Below the pieces are notes generated by a model. That model was not told the DNA's origin, made no database searches, and was given only the letters and a program-made list of their open reading frames with translations. A DNA stretch of 64,000 nt, from assembly GCA_947044365.1 (NCBI GenBank), contig OX345640.1, positions 2,155,001 to 2,219,000 on the forward strand, read 5' to 3'. This stretch comes from Petrosia ficiformis (Eukaryota; Porifera; Demospongiae; Haplosclerida; Petrosiidae). The translations under genes and the position numbers were made by a program. This document shows, piece by piece, positions 1 through 10,290 of the stretch. Every line of letters starts with the position of its first letter. Within the stretch, counting starts at the first letter, position 1.

Positions 1-512
1 GATTACTTTTTACAGTTAGTGGTGAGCTTAGATTGTAACAGTAAGCTTACTTTTGTCTGTAAATAGTTTAGTGACTGCTTTTAAGTTGTAACTGCAAAAC
101 AAGTGCAGTTACGGGACTTTTTGTTAGCAGCTGTTTGAATGATTAATCCATAAGCAGTAAAGTCTGTGGGAAGGATGTTGGTTGGTGGTTACAGGCTAAC
201 CAGAAAAGAAAAGCAGTTGACCCAGTGTGGCTGCATTTAATAGATCTCAAGTACATGTAGTTAGAAACTACTCTAATTAATGTGGCGCTAATGAACACCT
301 CTTGCAAAATTACAAAAAAAAGCTAAGGGCAAATATCTTAGGAGATTACAAAGAAGTTGTAAAAGTACTAGTCAATATCAGTTTCATATCAGTTCCAACA
401 TTGCTTATTATATTACAAGAAAAACAAACTACTCAGTACTACCACTGCACTGTCTGTATACACTAATGTAGTATTGTTTTTATTAGTCCTTTATTTCTCA
501 TATTTCCCTGTA
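1..512 (+). promoter_or_regulatory. 5' leader and 5'-UTR intron of LW-tail gene A
   Basis: This region matches the upstream sequence of the other LW-tail genes. It includes a GTAAGC/GTAAGT-type donor candidate near 41-47, a conserved block at about 190-290 (GTGTGGCTGCATTTAATAGA) and a pyrimidine-rich acceptor ending CCTGTAG at about 512. The TATA box seen in the paralogues would lie before the window start. The exon 1 limits and the donor are inferred from conservation among paralogues. Confidence 0.6.
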
Positions 513-522
513 GCAAAGCATT

Positions 523-897
523 ATGCTTCTGCTGTGGGTTGTTTTCATCTGTGCTTTGCTTCTATATCTGAGGGATGATTTCATCTACCTTTTCCTTCAA
601 TATCTATGGGATGTTTGTATCAGTGTTTTAGCAGTATTATCCATAGTATTAATAATATATTGGCTAATACAAAGAGCTAATCGAGAAAACAGAAACCTAA
701 AGAAACCAATTCAACAAGAATATACTGAACAAGATAGAGAACTGGTATTACTGTGTAACAAACACATTCTAGAGATCCATTGTCGACAGAAATATTATTA
801 CACCAATATACCAGACAATGATATACCATACATGTATATGGTACAAGTACAAAAGGAAACCCAAAGAAACTTTAGAAAAGCATTATTTGTAATCTAA
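523..897 (+). CDS. LW-tail family small membrane protein A (124 aa)
   Basis: I do not recognise this family from outside the window. The protein begins with about 50 hydrophobic residues in roughly three Trp-bearing units (LLLWVVFICA, then QYLWDVCISVL). A basic stretch follows (QRANRENRNLKK), which suggests that the tail is cytoplasmic by the positive-inside rule. The tail has the family motifs QQEYTEQDREL near residue 66 and IPYMYMVQ near residue 100, and ends ALFVI, a possible class II PDZ ligand. The ATG lies about 10 nt after a splice acceptor, as in all paralogues, but the MPPTLP start is missing. AATAAA occurs at 1051-1060. The copy at 43039-43413 differs by one residue. Being a family gene is well supported; its function is unknown. 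Confidence 0.8.
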   Translation: MLLLWVVFICALLLYLRDDFIYLFLQYLWDVCISVLAVLSIVLIIYWLIQRANRENRNLKKPIQQEYTEQDRELVLLCNKHILEIHCRQKYYYTNIPDNDIPYMYMVQVQKETQRNFRKALFVI

Positions 898-1059
898 TAT
901 CACGCATAGTACTTTTTACAGTGGAATGACATACACACATAATTTATGTATATACATACAATTATTATAATAATATGTGAATATGGATGTACAAATCAGT
1001 CATTTGTGGAAAATGATTTGTCAAAATGCCCACAATTGTCACATAATTATAATAAATAA

Positions 1060-1240
1060 AATTACTTATATATATATATACATGTATTATATATATATAT
1101 ATATATATAATATATATATATATAATCCACACTTGTGTTATATGAAAGTTTTGCTTGTTGAGTATAGATTTATAAAACTAGTAAAGGATTATAATAGAAT
1201 TATAAACTAGTAATACAATTATACAACTAGTAAAGGTCAA
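1060..1240. repeat. TA-rich 3' flank of gene A
   Basis: TATATA runs follow the poly(A) signal of gene A. The short ORF here is a simple-sequence artefact. Just before it, at about 978-1030, is a segment resembling one arm of the inverted-repeat element at 16533-16788. Confidence 0.6.
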
Positions 1241-1379
1241 TGTAAACAATGTGGGTGTAGTATAGTGGACGAAAAGTCAATGTACACGTTATGTACTGTA
1301 TGTATGTATGTCTGGTCAATGTATGTATGTAAACAACGTGTGTGTAGTATAGTGGACAAAAAGTAAAAGAATGTCAATA

Positions 1380-1800
1380 TACGTACATGTATGTACGTAT
1401 GTACATTTATTAGCCTGCCTAACAATTTTAGCCTTAGCATGTATGTACGCATGTACAATTTTTAGCCTAACAAATATTCATGCATGTATGTATGTATGTA
1501 TGTACATTTTTTAGTCTGCCTAACAATTTTAACCTAACAATATTCTTGCATGTATGTACGTATGTACATTTTTTAGTCTGCCTAACAATTTTAGCCTAAC
1601 GATATTCTTGCATGTATGTACGTATGTACATTTTTTAGTCTGCCTAACAATTTTAGCCTAACGATATTCTTGCATGTATGTACGTATGTACATTTTTTAG
1701 TCTGCCTAACAATTTTAGCCTAACGATATTCTTGCATGTGTGTACGTATGTACATTTTTTAGTCTGCCTAACAATTTTAGCCTAACAATATTCATGCCTG
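1380..1800. repeat. 62-bp tandem repeat
   Basis: Units beginning CATGTATGTACGTATGTACA start at 1549, 1611, 1673 and 1735, giving a period of 62 bp, with degenerate units on both sides. Each unit holds TTTTTTAGTCTGCCTAACAA. The repeat is present with the same unit number in the right copy (about 43890-44320). Confidence 0.9.
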
Positions 1801-1875
1801 TATGTATTCAATATTCATGTAATATTCAAGTGATATTCAAGTGATATTCATGTGTCCCTTAGCATCATTCACATT

Positions 1876-2165
1876 TTAGCTTAGGTTATACCACACAGTG
1901 AGTTTACATTTTATTATTGTCTGTAAATATTTTGTGATTATAAAAGTGTCTACACTTTTAATTTCAAAAAAAAGGACCACAGTTGCGTTACAGATTGAAG
2001 CAAAGGAAAAACAAAACAAGAGAACAAGGCAACAATGACCAGTAAAGTGGTGGGTTAGTTGTCTGTTAAAGCTATGATTACAGTCTAGCCAACAAAGAAA
2101 AGCAATTGATTTAGTGTGGCTTGGATTTAATAGATCTGAAGTAAAATGCAACTTCTTCAAATCAC
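1876..2165 (+). other. Orphan LW-tail leader without coding exon
   Basis: The block GTGAGTTTACATTTTATTAT...GTCTGTAAATA and the later CAGTCTAGCC, AATTGATTTAGTGTGGCTTG and TTTAATAGATCTGAAGTA correspond to the leaders of the LW-tail genes, most closely gene E. No family ORF follows; sequence from 2168 belongs to a different repeat. An antisense 94-aa ORF covers the block but looks like a shadow. The same arrangement is at 44391-44680. Confidence 0.6.
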
Positions 2166-2167
2166 TA

Positions 2168-2790
2168 TAATTATTGGGCTCGCCGCGCCTACGTGTGGGT
2201 GAGTCTTTAGCACTTTGGTTGTCATTCTGTCATTCATTCATTCATTCATTCTGTCCCAACTTTTTTAATGTAAGCGTCGATTTAAAGACTCGATAGAGTA
2301 GAGAAAAAAGTTTATCAAAATCGTATTGAAAAGAGATTTGCCACAGACGTTGTTTTAGCAAGTTATTCATTGATTCCTTCCCAACTTTTTTTACTTTGAA
2401 CAGTTATAACTTCAAACGCATACCTCCTACAGCCGCCAAACTTTCTGATCTGTTCAAAAACATGGTCTTCCATCGCTCTGTTGTTTTTATAACGAAGTAA
2501 ATTGTATGAAAAGTTACTTAGAATGGAAAATGCTAAAATCACTACAGATCCTAGCCAGATGTTTTAAGCGTCGATTTAAAGACTTGATAGAGTAGAGAAA
2601 GAAGTTTATCAAAATCGTATTGAAAAGAGATTTGCCACAGACATTGTTTTAGCAAGTTACAGACTCATACATTCTATCTCTCCAGTTTCTGCCATTTACT
2701 TGCAATAACCCACACCCAATGTGATCCCGTGAGATCAAACGTGGAGGTCAGTTTAGAGTTTCCTTTCTGAATTGGTCGCTATTATTGAAC
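2168..2790. repeat. Repeat element with a 95-bp internal direct repeat
   Basis: The base composition changes abruptly at GGGCTCGCCGCGCCTACG. Within the element, about 95 bp starting with AGCGTCGATTTAAAGACT at about 2269 recurs at about 2566, nearly unchanged. The matching element is at about 44690-45290. I could not find clear terminal repeats, so its class is unknown. Confidence 0.55.
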
Positions 2791-2799
2791 TTTTGTTTG

Positions 2800-3540
2800 A
2801 CTTTCAAATTACATATATTTGAACTGTAAGTTCAATGCTTTGCTCATTGTAGTTGTAACAATGTACAATTCATTATAAGATAATCATCTTTAGTAACTGA
2901 CAGTTGTAGCATAGATATTTTGGTAATGAATGAGGTAATGAATATTTGTTGGAAAAGCTATTATGTAATTTGACTGTAAGTAATATAGTTATTATACTAG
3001 TGCAAAGCAGTATAGCTGATGGAGAATCATCTTCCATGTGTTTTTATATTTATCAGAAATAATCTTAGCCAGTCTAGCCACAAAAAAACTTTCTCAATCA
3101 ACTTTATATAAACAACAAATTCAAATTTAAGCTTGTTACTTTCTCTCTTGCATCTCATTTATTTAATTGTTGCAATTGCAACCTATCCTTAAGCTACAGC
3201 AACAAGGCCACGCACCAAAGGTGCTTCATTGTGGTGGTAATCAGGATCATCAGATAATAAAAGACTTTATACAGAAGTTGTAAAAGTACACTGAGTTGCA
3301 CATGTATATTAGTGCTTGGTGATAATGATTATTCTGTGTACCTGTATTATAATAATAATGATACATAGTTCATCTATCTAAACATGTACCAATGCACAGT
3401 GCCTAATGATTGTTCTACATAATTATAGTCATTCAATGCTACCAATATTAGTTTTATGCACAGATCAACCAAATGCTTATAACAAATTCACCATTAATTT
3501 GTTGTGTTTAACTATATAATAATACCATTGTCTGTCTGTC
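2800..3540. other. Intergenic, nothing firm
   Basis: This is AT-rich sequence. I see no convincing exon; a short self-complementary stretch lies around CCACGCACCAAAGGTGCTTC at 3209-3228. It is conserved in the right copy at about 45300-46070. Confidence 0.4.
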
Positions 3541-3544
3541 AAAT

Positions 3545-3845
3545 TCATTCACAACAAAAAAAGACCCAGAAAATTAGACATTGATGTGATGCTTTGACGT
3601 GACGTAATAAAAGAAGGTCTTGACAGTAAATTTGATATTTCAGTGTTATAAAGAAGCTTGTAGAAATTGATGAGAATCAGCAACAGAATTAGATAAAGGA
3701 GAGAAGAGCTTTGGAGACAGTGGTAGAAAGAGAGTTCGGGAGATCTTTGGATAGAGAGAGAGACATAGACAAACACAAACAACACTAACTGATATAGAGA
3801 GAGAAGCTCAGCTAACATCTGATAGAGATAGACATATAATGAACC
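3545..3845 (+). pseudogene. Decayed coiled-coil coding fragment
   Basis: Read on +, the segment gives protein-like, highly charged sequence in pieces: KRPRKLDIDVML, then RDVIKEGLDSKFDIS, VIKKLVEIDENQQQ, IKERRALETVVEREFGRSL, DRERDIDKHKQ and TLTDIEREAQLTSDRDR. The pieces are separated by in-frame stops and about two frameshifts. The heptad-like charge pattern suggests a coiled coil. A possible acceptor TTGATATTTCAG lies inside. The antisense 89-aa ORF is a shadow. The right copy at 46090-46380 has the same breaks, so decay came before the duplication. The parent gene is not identified. Confidence 0.4.
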
Positions 3846-4204
3846 TGTAGTATGCTACACTTAGAAGGTACTACACATGCCTAGCTTAAACCGCTGAAGG
3901 CAGTATTAAGCTAGTTTAATATGATTATGATATGCATTGTGTAATATAATATGCTGAAGACATTAGTCTAATTCTATGGAAAACAAAATCAACAATAACC
4001 ACAAGGCTAAATGAATGGACTTGCAGTACAGAACCCTTGCCACAGTGTGATTGGGAAACAAGAATGATTACTGACATGAAGACAATATTTGACTATATTA
4101 TATATATATGTCCGTGCATTACAACTTACACTCCAAATCTTACCAAGAGTAAGCTTACATAATTCCTAATATTAGAAACACAGTGCTAAAACAAGCAGAA
4201 AACA

Positions 4205-4774
4205 GAAATGTTGGTAAAAGACGCACAGACAGACAGAAAATATAATTACAGTATGCCTCCGCTCTGCCTACGTGAGCAAGGGTTAATAAGAGTTACATAT
4301 GATGTATGTTATAGTTACACAATGTCTATTGTTCAAGTATAATCTTAGCATCCTAGCACAGCATACCCAAGTGCACAGGATTATTTTAGACAAGTGTGAT
4401 CATTCTTTAATTGATTTATAGCCTGTGAATGTCATTTACTGTACATGTGTGATACTGTAGTTATAGCATCTGTACAATGCTGGTAGTTATAAACAGTTCT
4501 ATAACTTTCTACTGGTTAGTGATTACACTTCAGCAATAGACCATCACATTCTATAACTTCATGAATAACTTCTAAAATATAATTCATCATACCATAAATA
4601 ACTTGAATTCTCAACACTAACTCACAAACGGAAATGCATGTATTAACTAAGTTAACTCATTAACTTCAGTATTATGTATTTCTATACTAACCCTTGCTCA
4701 TGTAGGCAGAGTGGAGGGTTACTGTAGTCAGGTTTTCTGTGTGTGTGTGTGTGTGTGTCTTTTACCAAAATTTC
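4205..4774. mobile_element. Inverted-repeat element (MITE-like), about 570 bp
   Basis: The left end (ATGTTGGTAAAAGAC...CTCTGCCTACGTGAGCAAGG, up to about 4285) is the imperfect reverse complement of 4688-4774 (CCTTGCTCATGTAGGCAGAG...CTTTTACCAAAATTTC), giving arms of about 80 bp. No transposase ORF is inside. The right-copy version is enlarged by tandem repetition of one arm. Confidence 0.65.
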
Positions 4775-4779
4775 TGGAC

Positions 4780-5510
4780 AACTAACAACATTGGGACTTT
4801 GATCGACTTACCAACAAACTTAAAATTATACAAAATAAAATAAAAGACATGCTTTTTCTTAAAACCTTTCGGTTATAAAATTATGAGAATTTTTACAACT
4901 CATGACTGCCGTTTTTCACTTTCTCAGGACTTCTGGTAGCAAAAGAGTACATGGAAACACAACTCGTCTTCTTTAAAGCCTATTGAGTGATAGCTTCAAA
5001 TCAAGTACAATTGAAGTAGTGGCTACTACAACATCAAACTGGCTCTAAGCTTTCTGCCATAACAGTCACTTTTATACAAATGATTGAAGCCACAAAACCT
5101 GTTTTCTAGTTTCTGATTTTTACACTGTGCTTCTTACACTAGGATTATGTACTGGTAGGACTGGAGTATAGTTGTAACACACACACACATAATTATATAT
5201 AATAATTATAATCTCAGTATAATAATTATAATAATCATTATTACTGTCAAGTACATTGTATAGTCTACAATCCTAAGTGTTCTGCACTGCAAGTACATTC
5301 ATTTGTTAATGGTAGTCATAATATTATAGTAAAACACTTGACGTCACTTGAGTATGTGTTTATAACAAACAAAAGTATCATAAACATGTACTCATAAATG
5401 TATTATTATATTAGTGAACAACAAATAATCACATAATGTTTAGTATAATATAATCATACATGTTGTAATATAATACAGCTGTTTACCCCCTGTGTGGGAA
5501 ATAACTGGGT
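4780..5510. other. Intergenic, nothing firm
   Basis: This sequence has moderate GC up to about 5150, then is AT-rich. Short open stretches on + (for example MRIFTTHDCRFSLSQDFW near 4883) have no splice support. No gene is called. Confidence 0.35.
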
Positions 5511-5545
5511 TTAGTGGTCATAATACCAACCTACCAAGAAAAAAA

Positions 5546-5558
5546 GTTGCTAGGCAAC
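5546..5558. promoter_or_regulatory. X-box (RFX-type) palindrome GTTGCTAGGCAAC
   Basis: The 13-mer fits the RFX-type X-box pattern, two GTTGCY half-sites in inverted order. A further half-site, CCTAGCAAC, lies about 30 bp downstream. Both are intact in the right copy (48320-48332). The surrounding 106-aa ORF is not conserved in frame there, so the motif is more credible than the ORF. Confidence 0.45.
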
Positions 5559-6140
5559 ATGAGAGATAAGTGTAGTTTCCTAGCAACAGTTTCTCAAGTA
5601 GGAGTGAATATGTATGTGGTGTCTAAACTACATACATGTAAAAATTATAATTTATATACAATTGCCATCTACATACAAACAAGACCCCATCAAACTATTA
5701 TTTTCTACTGCTGGGACAATCCCAGACTTTACATTTACACTAAATTCATTGTCAGCTATAAATTGTTAACTACGTATGTATATGTTGCAGCTTGTAAGTA
5801 TACTCGAGATGAAAAAGCAACTTATGTAGTCTAGCTTGGGGTCATTCCACTATTGTCAATCCTTAGTCAGTTACTATTTATTATTGAGTAACAGTTCTAT
5901 CCTTTCTGTTAATTTAGGGGCACAGTCCTCACAAAGGATGATGAAAAAGAAATTCACATTATAAACCTAATTAGAGAATTATTGATATTGTACCATATCA
6001 ATTAGAAATACATGTCATGTAACCCATTTGGCTATTGAAATATGGAGCTTTCTTTGATCAATAAATCTCTTAGGTACTTAGACTTGGCATCTAATTATAA
6101 TAATCAGGGTTGGCATGGTAACACGAGTTACATCCACAAT

Positions 6141-6205
6141 GTCAACTGTCAGAATGTCAACCACTAAAATGTCGAATTTTGGTAGTTGACATTCTGACAG
6201 TTGAC
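6141..6205. repeat. Foldback with 21-bp perfect arms
   Basis: GTCAACTGTCAGAATGTCAA C at 6141-6161 is the exact reverse complement of 6185-6205. A further TTGACATT unit and CCACAAT/ATTGTGG lie outside the arms. It is present but degraded in the right copy near 48895-48985. It may be a small MITE. Confidence 0.7.
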
Positions 6206-6337
6206 ATTATGGGAGTTGACATTGTGGAGCCAATCCAGTAACACACTAAACACACAATGACATTTAGATAATTAGAAAATTCAAAACATAAGCTTTTATG
6301 TGTTAAGCTTTTATATAGATATTTGTCTTTTGCTAAC

Positions 6338-6402
6338 CTGCACTAAACCAACTCTTCCAGGAGGCTTAATGAGATTCATGAGATATCGAGCCAAAACATA
6401 AT
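6338..6402 (-). CDS. Candidate internal exon, YVLARYLMNLIKPPGRVGLV
   Basis: On the minus strand an acceptor (TGTTTTGGCAG) precedes 65 nt open in only one frame, giving YVLARYLMNLIKPPGRVGLV plus Q, and the exon ends CAG with donor GTTAGC. The peptide is balanced and protein-like. The right copy (49114-49178) keeps the peptide with one change (R to Q), but the donor is altered to GC, so that copy is probably not spliced. The flanking exons and the family are unknown. Confidence 0.4.
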
Positions 6403-6454
6403 CTGCCAAAACATACAGTAATTAGCCTCCTAATTACTGTATGTTTTGGCAGAT
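6401..6454. repeat. Perfect 25-bp palindrome at an exon acceptor
   Basis: ATCTGCCAAAACATACAGTA plus ATTAG is followed by a 4-nt loop and its exact reverse complement. One arm contains the splice acceptor of the minus-strand exon candidate at 6338-6402. The right copy has an eroded palindrome at 49177-49234. Confidence 0.75.
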
Positions 6455-6596
6455 TGAGACATGACACATTGTACATACTGAACAGCTAACTATACTAACA
6501 AAACACTAATTATTACTAAAATGTGAATACACACACAAAGAATAGATTCACTATGTATATTATACATAATATGATGTATAAATAATCAACACTTAC

Positions 6597-6724
6597 ATTG
6601 TGGCTGCTTCTTTGTTGTGTTTGTTTGTTAGTTGTTCTTACACCTTTTGGTTTCATGTTTGAGGTTTTACTCAAATTGTAATTATTTTCGTTATCTTCAT
6701 TAACAAGTGGTAATTGTGAAAACC
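6597..6724 (-). CDS. Candidate internal exon, Asn/Gln-rich
   Basis: On the minus strand the acceptor CCTTTACTAAAG leads into 128 nt open in one frame (FSQLPLVNEDNENNYNLSK, then NMKPKGVRTTNKQTQQRSSH and N), ending at a good donor, AAT/GTAAGTG. In the right copy (49366-49509) there is a 9-nt in-frame deletion, but also a 25-nt insertion that breaks the frame. The phase does not join directly to the exon at 6338-6402, so any gene model is incomplete. Confidence 0.35.
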
Positions 6725-6729
6725 CTTTA

Positions 6730-7690
6730 GTAAAGGAAGAGAAAATATATTTCAGATTGAAGTAATATTAAAAGGCTTTTGGAGTAAAACATACTTTCCA
6801 AAAAACATTTTAATGTGTAACATTGAAGTTAAGTATTTCAACAATGAATAATTATTCTTTGTCTAACAATTATATTGTAAATTTATAAATGTGACTGTGG
6901 ATGAGAAAATGATATTAACACATAAAAGCTTTTTCCTTCTCTGCAGCCACAAATAGAAATGAAGCTACAATGTAATTTCTATCCATGGATAATAATACCT
7001 GTTGTTAGGTATATACGTGTGTAGCAAATTTGGACCTTTGATACTATATAATTTTTTGGGGATGAGTCATCAAAGTGCCAAAGTATCTTGACCCCTTTTC
7101 TCATCCACAATCACAAATAATAATTATGATCACTTGTTTTCAAGCACAAACTATTATTTAAATGTTATCAAATGTCAAAATGTATTCAGGATAGCAAACT
7201 ATAAAGCTTAAATTTTCCCACACATAGTACATATCATAATTATAGATAAAGTACAAGAGGGATAGACTTAGCATAAGTTAATAAGACAACAGTGATAAAG
7301 GTTAGTTTATTTAGTGAAATAGCTAGCTAAATGTGACCCTTGAATCATTCCAGGTATGGAGAAGTGATAATCTTTGGTTTACTTTAAAGAATACATACAC
7401 CTCTATAATCTAAGGTCTAACACAATGTATATATATATAAATTTATAATATATTCCTGATGTAGTAAGTATAACTGTCAGCAGAGTGAAAATTTGTTTAT
7501 ACATGTGTCTATGTAAGTTCTTAAAGTTAGTCAAAATCAAGTTAATTATTACTATAATTAAGAGCTAATTACGTACAATATAATTATGTCATAATTACAA
7601 TGATTAAGCCCAAGGCAATTATTAGTTATAGTTGAATAATTAATTATAGATACAGTCACTTTATACTGATAGGACAACAGTACATTCACC
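6730..7690. other. Intergenic, conserved between copies but no gene called
   Basis: Several stretches are strongly conserved with the right copy, for example TTTTTTGGGGATGAGTCATC near 7051 and an acceptor-like TTTTTCCTTCTCTGCAG near 6930-6947 on +. Open frames on either strand are broken by indels between copies. Confidence 0.35.
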
Positions 7691-7727
7691 AGTTAATAGT
7701 TAATTAAAACAGGGTTATTATTAATAA

Positions 7728-7919
7728 ATAGATAAATAAATGGATGGATAGATAGATAGATACTTGTTGATAGATAAATAGATAGACAGATAGATAGATG
7801 GATAGATAGATAGATAGATAGATAGATGGACATATACATAGACAGATGGATAGATGGATGGATAGATGGATGGATAGATGGATGGATAGATAGACAGATA
7901 GATACATGTAGATAAATAA

Positions 7920-7970
<51 letters not shown>

Positions 7971-7985
7971 TATAGATTGATGGAC
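7728..7985. repeat. GATA/GATG microsatellite
   Basis: This is a long run of GATA with GATG and GACA variants. Equivalent runs lie at 50560-50855 and 61195-61470, in the same place within each copy of the duplicated block. The [12 protein letters not shown] ORFs on the minus strand are simple-sequence artefacts. Confidence 0.95.
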
Positions 7986-8203
7986 AGAAAAATTGTCTAT
8001 TATGCAATGTTATAGTTAGTTTAGGAATGCATGCTTACATAATCATACTATATTATATACTATATTATATACATATATGGTTATTCTCCCACAATTCCTC
8101 TTATGTAAACATCCCTTACAAGTTGTAAATTATGTACACACAACTATGTAATGCTAAAGCGATACATTACCTTATTTAGTCAAACTTCAAGTTGCCTTTT
8201 TTC

Positions 8204-8260
8204 TGATTGGTTAGAATGTCCAATACTAGAATCCAGCACATAGTGATGTGTATATAAAAC
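8204..8260 (+). promoter_or_regulatory. CCAAT-box plus TATA-box promoter
   Basis: CTGATTGG (inverted CCAAT) lies about 40 bp before TATATAAAACCAGAG. The pair is kept in the right copy (about 51056-51112) and in the diverged third copy (about 61668-61708), although the sequence between them has changed. A + strand transcript would start near 8285, but I see no clear ORF downstream on +. Confidence 0.45.
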
Positions 8261-8312
8261 CAGAGTAAAATAGCTAAGAGTATACTTATATACTCTTAGC
8301 TATTTTACTCTG
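8261..8312. repeat. Perfect 24-bp hairpin after the TATA box
   Basis: CAGAGTAAAATAGCTAAGAG plus TATA is followed by a 4-nt loop and its exact complement. The right copy has only a shortened version (about 51115-51157) and the third copy has none, so the second arm was gained or lost during block evolution. Confidence 0.75.
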
Positions 8313-8494
8313 CCCTACTATCTAAAGAGTGGTTAACTATGTTCTTCAAAGAGTATGAATATTTGGGTGATATTAGTTAACTGATACTATCTCTCACAAC
8401 AATGATTTAGTGAAGTCTTTCCAATCAATCCTAATAAAGGATTTTGATAGCATTGTTAGTGTGTTCAAGAGTGAGATTTCCCTTAAATACTTAT

Positions 8495-8647
8495 ATATTT
8501 AGAAGCTAATGCTATGCAGTACATAAATAGCTTGAGTTGGAGAAATATTCTATTTAAATGACTACAATCATCTTGTAACAAGTTAACGAGAGCAAAATGG
8601 ATCTCTATTCTATAAACTCTTATCTGTTCAGCTCCTTCTTCATCAAG
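8495..8647 (-). CDS. Conserved minus-strand exon, LDEEGAEQIRVYRIEIHFAL
   Basis: The frame reads LDEEGAEQIRVYRIEIHFAL, then VNLLQDDCSHLNRIFLQLKL and FMYCIALASKY. The right copy (51341-51493, 153 nt) and third copy (61999-62139, 141 nt) are also fully open; the third differs by 12 nt, a whole number of codons. A donor GTAAGTA follows in those two copies, but here it reads ATAAGTA, so this copy's splice site may be lost. A stop lies directly upstream in all copies, so the exon probably starts at one of the AG dinucleotides near 8635-8642. After the intron, a conserved acceptor TTTATTAG leads to GAT-TGA, which could end the protein. The family is not recognised. Confidence 0.5.
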
Positions 8648-8759
8648 TTAGAGATTGACACCAGTTAGAAATAATGAGGTAATGAATATTCCATGTTCTA
8701 TTTGTGTAATACGTAATGTCTTGTAATTTAAAAAAAGGTTTTAATGTTGTGAATATTAA

Positions 8760-9360
8760 ATTTTATTACCTTATTTGGTCAAACTAGTGTGATTAGTCAT
8801 GTACATTGTATGTACATGCACTACATGTATTTAGCATGTTTTATTAAAGATATTTAAGTAGTTAGTTAGTCATCTGGGCTGGTTGATAAGGCTTCACATG
8901 TATATAGGTAATTACGTGTATACACAATTCCTTACTAGTAGTACAGTACGAGTAGTTTATAGTGTTACAATAAATAACTATAATATACATGTATTATAAT
9001 ATTCTATATATTATACATAATGGGGGTTGCCCTTTGATTGTAGTTGTTCAGAATACTGTAATATAATTATATAATTATAATTATATAATACAAAATCATA
9101 TATAATTTATTTTATAATTATAAAAATGTAAGGACTGAACGGATTTTCAACATAAAAGAACATCTCACATCTCAAAACCACATAATGTACTTGACTAATT
9201 ATCTCATTGTATATACTTGTACTACAAGTGCTTGTGTATGCTGTTTGTAAATACTGTACTATAAGTGTGTGATGCATGTTTCGTGCATGTACTGGCACTT
9301 GTGTAGGTGGGTGTCTGTGTGCGTTTGTGTATGCATGCATATAATTGTGTGTATGTAATA
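8760..9360. other. AT-rich intergenic with tetra- and dinucleotide tracts
   Basis: This segment holds ACATGTA motifs, ATAATTAT runs and a GT-rich stretch near 9230-9350. ATTACCTTATTTGGTCAAAC at about 8766 also occurs in near-identical form at about 8167. The 77-aa minus ORF is not kept in frame in the other copies. Confidence 0.4.
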
Positions 9361-9642
9361 ATATATTATGTCATTAACAGACTAAGAAGCTGATTATGAT
9401 CTAATTTCACTTGCTCTATGAATAGCAGCAAAGAGATTTGCTAAATACATACAGTAGCTATATGTGTAATATAATAGCTTTAGTGATACATAAATTTTAC
9501 TTATTATATTCATTTTACATGCCCTATAAACCAGTATGACCACACTCTAAACTAGTTTAAGATGTTTAAGATATTACATGTAACAGGACTAGAAGGCTCT
9601 GTGAAAAAGTGAAAATGTGAACCAGCATAAAAACACAAAGAA

Positions 9643-9731
9643 TTAGAAAAAGATGTCAAGATGGAAGCTGGTTTCTTCACTTAGGCCAATTGGAAGACTC
9701 TTTGAAAAGTCAATAACTAAACTAACACTTT
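9643..9731 (-). CDS. Conserved minus-strand terminal exon, SVSLVIDFSKSLPIGLSEET
   Basis: A strong acceptor (CTGTCTTTTTTTGCAG) precedes 89 nt encoding SVSLVIDFSKSLPIGLSEET and SFHLDIFF, then a stop. The right copy (52466-52554) has exactly the same length and reads SVGLVIDFSKSLPVGLSEET, SFHLDMFY. The third copy is frameshifted. Conservation of length, acceptor and peptide supports a real exon. Upstream exons on the minus strand would lie between 9740 and 10100 but are not clear. Confidence 0.45.
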
Positions 9732-10084
9732 CTGCAAAAAAAGACAGATGTAAACTAGTGTTGAATTTCAATAATCCTTGTCATGGAGTGTTATAAAGAT
9801 TCCAACAAATAAGATGCTTGCATGTAGAAAGTAGCTTAGTTCACATTTAGCTGTTGTAGAGAGAAGATGCTGAAATTAACTGATTACTACACAACAATAT
9901 TAATTATGTGATCTTATTAAAAACTGCTTAATATGTATTATGTCACAGATAGTGTGGTTGGTGTAGATTGTCTGGCCACACCTCCTAATAATTGTTGACA
10001 TGACCCATGTTCATGTCATACAAAATAGTAGCCTTACAACTGCAACAGCTGTTTCCTAGAGAAAGCTAAAAGTTATCCAGTAAG

Positions 10085-10290
10085 TTTTATTTCTAGCGTT
10101 GTCTGAATAAGAAAAATAATTATATTAACTGACAATTGATGGAACTATGGAGCAAAGGGTGAGAACAAACTGAGTGAAGGAACTACCGCTAACTACCAGC
10201 AAAGTTGTGGTGTAGCTTTTGGATGGTGCTGTGACCAATAAATAAAAGCAGTGTGGTTGAAATTTAATAGTTCTGAAGTGGTTACATACA
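10085..10290 (+). promoter_or_regulatory. 5' leader of LW-tail gene B
   Basis: The block holds CCAGTAAGTTTTATTTCTAG and GTTGTCTGAATAAG, counterparts of CAGTAAGTTTACTTTTTAGT and GTTGTCTGTAAATAG in the gene G leader. It also has AGCAGTGTGGTTGAAATTTA before ATAGTTCTGAAGTGG. The GTAAGTTT is the best candidate for the 5' splice donor because it is kept in the most distant paralogues. No clear TATA box was found. Confidence 0.5.

Noticed and set aside
1876..2160. Conserved antisense ORFs over LW-tail leaders (also 34098-34358, 41589-41936, 44391-44675)
   Set aside because: They share short phrases such as IAFLxWLD, but indels between leaders break the frame. Leader conservation is better explained by promoter and exon function on +.
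4205..4774. Full-length transposon
   Set aside because: No transposase-like frame inside; described only as a non-autonomous inverted-repeat element.
5514..5834. 106-aa + ORF
   Set aside because: The right copy is frameshifted and shortened, with differences spread without codon pattern.
7693..8007. IYLSIYLS ORFs (also at 50529-50871 and 61161-61436)
   Set aside because: GATA microsatellite read in the complementary strand; not conserved in frame between copies.
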